Assembly (NCBI GenBank): GCA_002448875.1
Contig: DKAS01000142.1
Location: forward strand, 1-7,559
Reading direction: 5' to 3'
Length of the DNA: 7,559 nucleotides
Source of the DNA: Proteobacteria bacterium UBA6920
GTDB taxonomy: Bacteria; Pseudomonadota; Gammaproteobacteria; SG8-11
Below, one piece after another: positions 1-5,800 of the stretch. The position numbers and the translations under genes are program-made. Numbering within the stretch: the stretch's first letter is position 1; every line of letters starts with the position of its first letter. The notes under the pieces were generated by a model, which saw only the letters and a program-made list of their open reading frames with translations, was not told the DNA's origin and searched no databases.

Positions 1-702
1 TGCCGCCGTAAAGGTTTGTGCCGGTGCGTTCTTGCTGCGTCCCTCCTGGCCGTTGACGAGGAAGTAGCGCGGATTGTAATCAGCAAACACCAGGCTATCC
101 TGCACGGCGGTATGATATGCCGGGTCGACGGTGCTCAACACCCAGTTCCATTCAAAATCATAGGTCGGACCGTTGTTGTTGATGCGGTTGCCGCTTTTGA
201 CCACCAGGGCACCGTACATACCCATTTCCAGGTGTTTCACGGTATGCACGTGGCAATGGTACATGTGTGAACCGACATAGCGACTGTCAACCGTGAACCG
301 ATAGGTATCGCCCAGCACCGCCGCGCCGGTTTCCGGCACACCGTCTTCCGCCGTAATCACATCGGCGCCATGCAGATGCACGGTATGGCCGTTGTAGGGA
401 GCGGCTTCCTGCGGCGCCATGGTGATATTCAGGCTCAGGTTCAGCGTGTCACCGGTGGTCAGGTCGATAGTGGGCCCGGGGACCTGGCCGGCGCCGACCA
501 TGAACATACAGTTGGCGCCGCCGCCGGGGGGCGGCAGAAAGCCCCAGAAGGTAACGCTCTGACCGTCGCTCATGGTTTTGTTGACCGGACGCACGCACAG
601 GTTCAGGTTCTGGGTCACCGGCGCCGCCGGGGCCTGCGCAGCAGCCAGCAACAGACCGCTTGCCAGCAGCGGTAATACGAAAAGTTTAGCGCGGTTGTTC
701 AT
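1..702 (-). CDS. Exported multicopper oxidase-type cupredoxin protein, C-terminus cut by window edge
   Basis: The first 234 residues are present and the frame is open to the left edge. Residues 1 to about 24 form a classical export signal (N-terminal Arg/Lys, a Leu/Ala-rich core, then AAQA). A cupredoxin domain follows, from about 30 to 170. It carries the copper motif HTVHLHG (H106, H109, H111) and a second motif with H149-C150-H151, H157 and M160/M162. These are the ligands expected for a type 1 copper plus half of a type 2/3 trinuclear site in multicopper oxidases. From about 187 (NWVLS, then PRYFLVNGQEG at 211-221) a second cupredoxin domain begins and is cut. By family knowledge it should oxidise a metal ion or phenolic substrate in the periplasm or outside the cell; the substrate is unknown. 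The ATG overlaps the stop of the upstream lipoprotein gene (ATGA), with a modest GGGGAC Shine-Dalgarno six bases upstream, suggesting translational coupling. The loop between C150 and H157 is two residues longer than in the usual HCHxxxH pattern. It may be a two-domain or three-domain enzyme; the missing part would decide. Confidence 0.85.
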   Translation of the reverse strand, partial: MNNRAKLFVLPLLASGLLLAAAQAPAAPVTQNLNLCVRPVNKTMSDGQSVTFWGFLPPPGGGANCMFMVGAGQVPGPTIDLTTGDTLNLSLNITMAPQEAAPYNGHTVHLHGADVITAEDGVPETGAAVLGDTYRFTVDSRYVGSHMYHCHVHTVKHLEMGMYGALVVKSGNRINNNGPTYDFEWNWVLSTVDPAYHTAVQDSLVFADYNPRYFLVNGQEGRSKNAPAQTFTAA

Positions 703-722
703 GGGCAAGTCCCCGTCTGTTT
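699..722 (-). promoter_or_regulatory. ATGA stop/start overlap with weak Shine-Dalgarno
   Basis: The TGA of the lipoprotein gene (701-699) overlaps the ATG of the oxidase gene (702-700). A GGGGAC element lies at 709-714 with six bases of spacing. Four-base overlaps of this kind normally indicate one mRNA and translational coupling, which would keep the two proteins in similar amounts. Confidence 0.8.
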
Positions 723-3700
723 ATTGACCGCGTCTATCATGGTGGCCACGCCGTTAAGGTAAACACCGTTGGCGGTTTCCATCTGAGCCGCGTGATTATG
801 CATGGGATACTTGCCGCATTGGTTGAGATTGAACAGCAGTTCCACCCGACCCTTGGGCGGCACTGTCACCACGTCCAGGGACCGGTAGGGCGCGCTGTAC
901 TGCACGCCGTTGGCGTACAACAGGTCGACGTGGTTGCTGTGAAAGTGCAGCACCTGGCTGAACAAGCCACCGTTGACCACGTGCAGCAAGGCGTTGTCCC
1001 CCACGGCGCCGGCGATGGTGGTATCCGCCGCCTTCATGCCGTCGAAGCCGCCGCGGCCGTTGATCAGGAAATAATTGGGCTTGTACACGGCGGTGTCGAT
1101 GCCGGAGTTGGCGGGATTGGCATTGGCCAGGTCGTTCCAGCGGGCAATGTCCATATCTCCCAGTACCCAGGTGCGCTCTACCGGGTAGCTGGCAGCTCCC
1201 GCCGCCTTGACCACAAAGGCGCCGTACAGCCCCATTTCACGGTTGATCTCGCTGTTTAAGGTGTCCTGGTACAGGTAGGTGCCGGCGCTGGTGGCAACAA
1301 AGTTGTAGGTGTGTTGGTTATTGGGCTGATTGCTCAGCGGCGGAATGGCGGTCGTGTCCGCGGACAGCCCCGGAATGACGAAATTATGAGAAACGGAGTG
1401 GTTGTTGACTACGGTGATGCTGACCTTGTCGCCCACGGTGGCGATCAATACCGGCGGCGGGAAGGCGGCGACGCCGCCCGCGGATTGGCTGAATCCCCAG
1501 GCAGGTAGAGTGGCCTGGGGCGCACCGGCATCGTTGTTTACTACGATACTGCCTTCGGTTATGTACAGGGTTATGCCGCCGCTGCTGATCTGGCTGGCGG
1601 TGAAGTTTGCCGCGCCATTGGCGCCGTTGATCGTCAGCGACAGGCTGGCGGGAGTGAAACTGTAGCCGCTCTTTGTCGGCGTTACCGTATAACTGCCGTT
1701 GGCCAACCCGGAAAACGTATAGTTGCCGCCGGCATCGGTACTGCCGCTGGCCGTGGCCGCGTCACCAAGTGCCAGGCTGACGCCGCTCAGCGCCGCCTGC
1801 GCCGCATCGACGACATGCACGGTGATGGAGTATGTGGCGGCAGTTACCGGCGTGGCGACGATATCCGGCACGCTGACATCGGCGCCGTTGACGTTGATCG
1901 GCTGACTGGCCGGGTTGAAGGTGTAGCCGCTGAGACTGGCGGTCAGCGTATAGCCGCCATTGGCCAAGGCTATGCGGTAATTGCCGTTGTTGTCTGAAAG
2001 CAAGGTGCTGCCGTTGATACTGAGGGATACGCCCGCCAGCGCGGCGCCGCCGGCGGCGACCACCCGCCCGGAGACGACATGGGTGACCAGGACGGCGCTG
2101 AAATTGACGTTGCTGGCATTGCCATTGGTGAGGTCAATGTTCTGCGACGTCGGTGTAAAGATATAGTTGGCCAGGGTCGGCGTCACCGTATAAATGCCGC
2201 TGCTCAGACCGCTGAGAATATAGCCCCCGGCGTTGTTGGTGGTCGTACTGCTGCCGCCGGCGGTAACCTGCACACCGGCCAGGCCGCTGCTGTTGAAGGT
2301 GACCGCGCCGCTGAGACTGTAGGTCTGGGCGGTGGCCGTAAAATTGATATTGGCGACATCCTTACTATTGACCGTAACGGAGGCGCTGGCGGGCGCGAAG
2401 ATATATGTGGCGAGGCTGGGCGCCACGGTATAGCTGCCATTGCGCAGACCGGTGAAGACATAGTCCCCGTTGGCATCGGAGGTGGTGGTGGCGGCGCTGG
2501 TGCCATTGAGGGTGAGCGTCACCTGGGCCAGACCCGTGGCGCCAAGGGCAATGTGGCCACTGATTTTATAGATCAGCGGTGTGGCCGTGAAATCGATCCC
2601 GGTCCGGTCCGCGCCGCTGACGGCAACCGACTGCTGGGTGGGACTCACGGAATAGCCAGGCAAGGTCACGGCGACATTGTAGCTGCCGTTGGCCAGCGCG
2701 GAAAAAACATAGTTGCCATTGGCATCGGTGGTCGTACCGGTGGTCGCCGCACCGCTGAGACTGACGTTGACGCTGCCCAGCCCCTTGCCGGTGTTATCCA
2801 GTACGCGGCCGGTGATGTGATAGCTGTTTACCGGCACGGGCGTGGCGGTAAAGTCCACCATAGGCGGAGTCGCGCCTTTGATATCCACTTTAAAGTTTGG
2901 CGGCGAAAACGTATAAGCGGCGGAACTGGGTGTCAGGGTATAACTGCCGTCGGTCAGATCATTAAATGTGTAAATACCGGTAGCATTGGTGAGCCGACTG
3001 TCGCTGCCGGCGCCGCTGAGGTTGACGGTGATGCCATTCACCCCGGCGCCGCCCGCGGTCAGAACATGTCCCTGCAGGGTATAGAAGGGCAAGCCCGTGA
3101 AATCCTGTCCCGTCGCGCCACCGGAAGCGGTAGGCAGGGCAACGGCCAGGGGTGCCGGCTGGAATTTGTAACCACTGGCGCTGGCATTGAGCGTGTAATT
3201 ACCGGCGGCCAGGCCGGTGAACTGATAATTGCCCTGGGCGTCGCTGCTGGTCGAGGCGCTGGCGGCGCCACTGAGGCTGAGCGTCACTCCGGCCATGGCC
3301 GTACCGCCGCCGTTCCTGACCTGCCCGGAAATGGCGTAGGTATCGGCGCCGCCACTGACCGGGCTGGCGCTGAAGTTGACCGCCGCGTCCTGATTATTGA
3401 TGGTCACGTCCTGGCTGACCGGTTGAAACTGGTAACCGGCCAGGCTGACAGTGACCACGTAGTTGCCATTGGCCAGGTCCGGGATATTGAAGTTGCCGTC
3501 ACTGTCCGTCACCGCGACGGTTGTCGCATCGCCGCTGAGCTCGACTTTGACCTCCGCGACGCCACCATTGGCGCTGTTGCTTACGCGACCGTAAATCTGA
3601 TAGCGCCCGCTCAACAGGTCCGGATTCAGGCGTACCGATTTGAAGTTTACCGAGATGTCCTGATTGCTGACGGGAAAAGCAAAACTGCTGGGGTTGAACT

Positions 3701-4004
3701 CATAACCTTCCATCGCGGGAGTGATGATGTATTGGCCCACGGCCAGGCGGGAAAACTGAAATCGACCCTTTCGATCCGTGCGAGCGTATTGCTCATTGCC
3801 GCCATTGGCGTCGGTCAGGGTAAGGTCGACACCCCCAACCGCCGGGTCGATCTGCCCGTGGACGTCGTAGACTTGAATGGTTTCCGTCTGATTGACGAAA
3901 CAACCGGCCAGCGGCAGGCAAAGCCACAGGGCTGCGAACCAACGTGGGAATTGCACCCACCCCCACCAGGAAAACCCGGTCGCGCGCTGAATGCGACACC
4001 CCAT
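699..4004 (-). CDS. Large lipoprotein: nine carboxypeptidase-regulatory-like repeats fused to two degenerate multicopper oxidase-type cupredoxin domains
   Basis: This encodes about 1,101 residues from the ATG at 4004. That start has an AGGGGAG Shine-Dalgarno at 4016-4022; a longer frame from a TTG at 4058 is less likely. Residues 1-35 form a lipoprotein signal ending in the lipobox LAGC (C35), and Phe at +2 favours outer-membrane sorting. Residues about 43-809 are nine tandem beta-sandwich repeats of 80-92 residues, of the carboxypeptidase-D regulatory/SdrD-B-like type. Typical elements are SGxV, GVxxxLSG, TTDAxGNYxFxGL and NGSYTVTP, then a GYxFxP-like motif at 100, 190, 278, 363, 450, 533, 613, 693 and 780. 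Residues about 810-932 are a cupredoxin domain with H869 and H873 but QDT (912-914) where copper enzymes have HCH. Residues about 942-1101 are a second cupredoxin domain with HFHSNH (H1020, H1022, H1025) and HNH (H1069, H1071) but no Cys between the last two His. It shares blocks with the next gene (PNYFLING versus PRYFLVNG). It probably works as a surface scaffold or partner of that oxidase; direct catalysis is doubtful. Confidence 0.85.
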   Translation of the reverse strand: MGCRIQRATGFSWWGWVQFPRWFAALWLCLPLAGCFVNQTETIQVYDVHGQIDPAVGGVDLTLTDANGGNEQYARTDRKGRFQFSRLAVGQYIITPAMEGYEFNPSSFAFPVSNQDISVNFKSVRLNPDLLSGRYQIYGRVSNSANGGVAEVKVELSGDATTVAVTDSDGNFNIPDLANGNYVVTVSLAGYQFQPVSQDVTINNQDAAVNFSASPVSGGADTYAISGQVRNGGGTAMAGVTLSLSGAASASTSSDAQGNYQFTGLAAGNYTLNASASGYKFQPAPLAVALPTASGGATGQDFTGLPFYTLQGHVLTAGGAGVNGITVNLSGAGSDSRLTNATGIYTFNDLTDGSYTLTPSSAAYTFSPPNFKVDIKGATPPMVDFTATPVPVNSYHITGRVLDNTGKGLGSVNVSLSGAATTGTTTDANGNYVFSALANGSYNVAVTLPGYSVSPTQQSVAVSGADRTGIDFTATPLIYKISGHIALGATGLAQVTLTLNGTSAATTTSDANGDYVFTGLRNGSYTVAPSLATYIFAPASASVTVNSKDVANINFTATAQTYSLSGAVTFNSSGLAGVQVTAGGSSTTTNNAGGYILSGLSSGIYTVTPTLANYIFTPTSQNIDLTNGNASNVNFSAVLVTHVVSGRVVAAGGAALAGVSLSINGSTLLSDNNGNYRIALANGGYTLTASLSGYTFNPASQPINVNGADVSVPDIVATPVTAATYSITVHVVDAAQAALSGVSLALGDAATASGSTDAGGNYTFSGLANGSYTVTPTKSGYSFTPASLSLTINGANGAANFTASQISSGGITLYITEGSIVVNNDAGAPQATLPAWGFSQSAGGVAAFPPPVLIATVGDKVSITVVNNHSVSHNFVIPGLSADTTAIPPLSNQPNNQHTYNFVATSAGTYLYQDTLNSEINREMGLYGAFVVKAAGAASYPVERTWVLGDMDIARWNDLANANPANSGIDTAVYKPNYFLINGRGGFDGMKAADTTIAGAVGDNALLHVVNGGLFSQVLHFHSNHVDLLYANGVQYSAPYRSLDVVTVPPKGRVELLFNLNQCGKYPMHNHAAQMETANGVYLNGVATMIDAVNKQTGTCP
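1578..3878 (-). repeat. Nine tandem copies of a ~240-270 bp coding repeat (beta-sandwich domain)
   Basis: The repeat region covers residues about 43-809 of the large lipoprotein. Spacing of the GYxFxP-like landmark is 90, 88, 85, 87, 83, 80, 80 and 87 residues. The first repeat is the most divergent (no LSG element). Repeats 5, 6 and 9 are closest to the consensus. At DNA level the copies are clearly diverged but share short blocks, such as GCCGTTGGCCA on the plus strand near 1695 and 2676. This indicates old duplications with possible patchy gene conversion rather than a recent expansion. Confidence 0.85.
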
Positions 4005-4059
4005 GGTTGCTACGACTCCCCTGTTCTCTGCGAAAAACGCCTTGTTTTTTTCCAGCAAG

Positions 4060-4088
4060 ACTATACCCCGTACCCTGGGCCAAAACTA
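4060..4088 (-). promoter_or_regulatory. Possible sigma-70-like promoter for the lipoprotein/oxidase operon
   Basis: On the minus strand a TATAGT -10-like hexamer (4060-4065) sits 17 bases downstream of a poor -35 (TAGTTT, 4083-4088). Transcription would start near 4053, about 50 bases upstream of the ATG at 4004. That would leave the alternative TTG start (4056-4058) at or outside the transcript end and so supports the ATG. The weak -35 suggests either low activity or an activator; this is a pattern match only. Confidence 0.3.
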
Positions 4089-4117
4089 CTCTCCACAAAT
4101 GAAATTTTTCTTAAAAT

Positions 4118-4132
4118 GCGCGCTTCCCGCGC
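4118..4132 (-). terminator. Small GC hairpin followed by an ATTTT run, possible weak terminator
   Basis: A 5-bp stem (GCGCG/CGCGC, loop GGAAG on the minus strand) is followed by ATTTTAAG on that strand. It lies about 60 bases downstream of the metallophosphoesterase stop and upstream of the lipoprotein gene. It could end the phosphoesterase transcript, but the stem is short and the T run is broken. Confidence 0.25.
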
Positions 4133-4176
4133 TATAAAAAATGCAAAAGCCACGATAAATTTACAGATGCCGCGCT

Positions 4177-4192
4177 CCGTAGCCGGCTACGG
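4177..4192. repeat. 16-bp perfect palindrome just after the metallophosphoesterase stop codon
   Basis: CCGTAGCCGGCTACGG is its own reverse complement and starts two bases beyond the TGA at 4195-4197. It could be a terminator-like or RNA-stabilising hairpin, but on the minus strand no T tract follows. It could also be a protein-binding dyad in the 190-base gap before the lipoprotein gene. Confidence 0.4.
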
Positions 4193-4194
4193 CC

Positions 4195-5133
4195 TCAGGC
4201 CGCGCGCAGGTGATGCAGGGTGATTTCCGGCGGGCAGTTGAAGCGCACATCGACCACGGACGAGCCGGTGCCGCTGGAGGTATAGCCCAGCAAGCTGTTG
4301 TGGCGCCAGGGCCCGCTGCAGAAACGTCGCGGGCAACGGGCATTGGTCATTAACGGAAACCCGCCTGGCAGACAGATCTGACCGCCGTGGGTATGGCCAC
4401 AGAGCATCAGATTGAAATCGCAATGGGAAGCTTGTTTATAGATTTCCGGTGAATGCGACAGCAGGATGGAAACCTCATGGGGGGGAATATCCTGCGCCGC
4501 CTTTTCGATGTTGTCGACGCAATAGTAGTGCGGATCATCCACGCCGGCCAGATACAGGGCGCTGCCGCCGACCTCCAGGCGCACGTTTTCATTCATCAGC
4601 ACGCGCAATCCCAGGCGCTCCAGCGCCGGCAGCATCTCGATGGAATCATGGTTGCCCAGCACGCAATAAGCGGGCCGGCGCAGGCTGGGATAGACTTCCG
4701 CCATGGCTTGCACGGCCCGTTCCCACGGCCCGTAGGTCTGCCCGCGAAAATCCCCGGTAATGACGCACAGGTCGTAGTCCACGGACTGGATACGCTTGCT
4801 CACCGCGGCGGCAATGGCTTCGTTCATGTCCAAATGCACGTCGCTGAGCTGCAGCACCGTGTAACCATTGAGTGCCGGCGGCAGTTCGGCGATATTCACC
4901 TCGTGGTGTCGCACCCGGATATCCAGGGCATTACGTTTACCGCGCCCGTACAGCGCCGACACTTTCAGCGCTCTGCGCATCAGGGAGTGCACGGAATACC
5001 AGTTTTCGATGTGAAAGAAATTCAGGCCCTGACCGAAAACGCGGGCTTCATAGTCCCGCTCGATCCCGATGCGCTGCTGCAGATGCAGGCGTCCCAGGCG
5101 TTGCGCCAGGGCGCGATATTCGTCGTCAGTCAT
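4195..5133 (-). CDS. Calcineurin-like metallophosphoesterase, YkuE-like, probably cytoplasmic
   Basis: This 312-residue protein has the complete metal-binding set of the family. The residues are D98-x-H100 (SDVHLD), D128 (ITGDF), N161-H162 (GNHD), H227 (LLSHSPE), and H247/H249 (CGHTHGGQ), in the right order and spacing. These bind two metal ions that hydrolyse phosphomono- or phosphodiesters; the natural substrate cannot be told from sequence. It resembles the YkuE-type branch (GHTHGGQ followed by a PGG loop). Residues 1 to about 85 form a charged extension without a signal peptide or membrane segment, so the protein is probably soluble in the cytoplasm or peripherally bound, unlike exported or membrane-anchored relatives. 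The start is the ATG at 5133, preceded by a weak AGGA element. Upstream lies the strong terminator at 5272-5299, so the gene needs its own promoter. An alternative role such as UDP-diacylglucosamine hydrolysis (LpxH/LpxG type) is not excluded. Confidence 0.88.
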   Translation of the reverse strand: MTDDEYRALAQRLGRLHLQQRIGIERDYEARVFGQGLNFFHIENWYSVHSLMRRALKVSALYGRGKRNALDIRVRHHEVNIAELPPALNGYTVLQLSDVHLDMNEAIAAAVSKRIQSVDYDLCVITGDFRGQTYGPWERAVQAMAEVYPSLRRPAYCVLGNHDSIEMLPALERLGLRVLMNENVRLEVGGSALYLAGVDDPHYYCVDNIEKAAQDIPPHEVSILLSHSPEIYKQASHCDFNLMLCGHTHGGQICLPGGFPLMTNARCPRRFCSGPWRHNSLLGYTSSGTGSSVVDVRFNCPPEITLHHLRAA

Positions 5134-5174
5134 GCAAGGCGGGCATCCTGGGTTATGGCGCCGGAATTCAAGGA

Positions 5175-5208
5175 ATTATCTGGATATTTTGCTGTTTCAG
5201 AGCTGAAA
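5175..5208 (-). promoter_or_regulatory. Possible promoter/operator of the metallophosphoesterase gene
   Basis: A GATAAT -10-like hexamer (minus strand, 5175-5180) lies 42 bases upstream of the ATG. A dyad of 6-base arms, TTTCAG-AG-CTGAAA (5195-5208), overlaps where the -35 would be, and no good -35 hexamer is visible. The overlap would suit a regulator-binding site, but this is a pattern match only. Confidence 0.22.
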
Positions 5209-5271
5209 ACGGAATCCTTTTTAATCCCTATGATGATCAGGGACTAAGCCGCTGCCGGCAGACGCTGCAAT

Positions 5272-5299
5272 GACAAAGGCGCCCGGAGGCGCCTTTGTC
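5272..5299. terminator. Strong bidirectional hairpin terminator
   Basis: The arms GACAAAGGCGCC (5272-5283) and GGCGCCTTTGTC (5288-5299) pair perfectly over 12 bp around a CGGA loop. The symmetric AAAGG/CCTTT ends give a short U stretch in either direction. It lies 33 bases beyond the stop of the Tat mini-protein gene and should end its transcript before the metallophosphoesterase gene. Confidence 0.8.
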
Positions 5300-5308
5300 T
5301 CTCCTGGT

Positions 5309-5328
5309 CGCGCGCCCACTGGCGCGCG
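5309..5328. terminator. Second GC-rich hairpin immediately after the mini-protein stop
   Basis: CGCGCGCC (5309-5316) pairs with GGCGCGCG (5321-5328) around a CACT loop, giving an 8-bp stem. It sits four bases beyond the TAA of the mini-protein gene and upstream of the stronger terminator. With no T tract, it may protect the mRNA 3' end or act as the first of two tandem hairpins. Confidence 0.4.
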
Positions 5329-5332
5329 GTGC

Positions 5333-5569
5333 TTACTTGTGTTTCGCGCCCGGATTGCCCGGTACGAAATTCGGACTTTCGTCATTGCTGTCGAACGAAT
5401 GGCCCGGGGTGCAGCCTTCGCCGCCATTGCCCACGCCCTGATTGCAATGCTGGAATGCCGAACCGATGCGATGCGCCAGCGTCGGGGTGGCGTTCAAGGT
5501 CAAAACCACCGGAGCGATGTACGCCGCCTTCTTGATGAAACTGCGTCTGGATGAATTGTGTGTGCTCAT
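5333..5569 (-). CDS. Tat-leader mini-protein with GVGNG-EGC-PG and PGNPG motifs, function unknown
   Basis: This 78-residue protein is well supported as a real gene. It has an ATG with a strong GGAGG Shine-Dalgarno seven bases upstream, a twin-arginine leader, and hairpins directly after the stop. The leader has S7-R8-R9-S10-F11-I12-K13 followed by a moderately hydrophobic stretch (AAYIAPVVLTL) and a likely signal peptidase site after A32 (PTLA). The mature part would be only about 46 residues, hydrophilic and rich in Gly, Asn, Pro and Ser. It has two cysteines (C42, C53) flanking GVGNGGEG, then an acidic SNDE segment (61-64) and PGNPGAK near the end. I recall similar Tat-leader, Asn/Gly-rich, PGNPG-ended mini-proteins as unnamed proteins in proteobacteria, but I know no function. 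The two cysteines could form a disulfide or bind a ligand. There is no membrane anchor beyond the leader. It seems to be a single-gene unit. Confidence 0.8.
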   Translation of the reverse strand: MSTHNSSRRSFIKKAAYIAPVVLTLNATPTLAHRIGSAFQHCNQGVGNGGEGCTPGHSFDSNDESPNFVPGNPGAKHK

Positions 5570-5655
5570 AACCGTGCCTCCACGGCAAACTTCTACTGTC
5601 TGTGCTTGTGCTCTTCCCGCGAAACAAAACCAATCTCTTGTTCCGGCTATTGAAC

Positions 5656-5700
5656 TTTATCACCATGTTTTCTGGCGAATCAATATTTACCATAATTATA
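5656..5700 (-). promoter_or_regulatory. AT-rich upstream region of the mini-protein gene with promoter-like hexamers
   Basis: The 231-base gap 5570-5800 is the most AT-rich part of the window and holds no supported gene. On the minus strand TTGATT (5678-5683) and GATAAA (5656-5661) are 16 bases apart. A perfect TATAAT lies at 5695-5700, without a convincing -35. Either could drive the mini-protein gene, leaving a leader of roughly 80-120 bases. No clear terminator for the aminotransferase gene is visible here. Confidence 0.35.
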
Positions 5701-5800
5701 AATTTTGCTGAGCATGGGGAAGTATACGCGATTTTTCTATATCCCCGTTGTAACCGCCTCCATGGCGATGGCTCCGTCCTTAACCGATGAAATTCTTAAA

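Noticed and set aside
792..1259. A plus-strand frame rich in His/Val opposite the cupredoxin domains
   Set aside because: Its histidines come from reverse-reading GTG/CAC-type codons of the real minus-strand gene; no metal-binding motif or start signal supports it.
4005..4058. N-terminal extension of the lipoprotein from a TTG at 4058
   Set aside because: It would put 18 extra residues in front of a normal lipoprotein signal, uses a rare start codon, and the ATG at 4004 has the better Shine-Dalgarno (AGGGGAG).
2079..4223. A 714-codon open frame on the plus strand, antisense to the lipoprotein gene
   Set aside because: It mirrors the repeat array in the opposite strand, with low-complexity Gly/Ala/Arg/Asp content and no recognisable domain, and runs past both ends of the repeat region. 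The minus-strand frame has a signal, repeats and cupredoxin motifs, so the antisense frame is a by-product of GC-rich repetitive codons.
4453..5247. A 264-codon plus-strand frame opposite the metallophosphoesterase
   Set aside because: The minus-strand frame carries all catalytic motifs of the phosphoesterase family; the plus-strand product shows no domain and spans the intergenic region beyond it.
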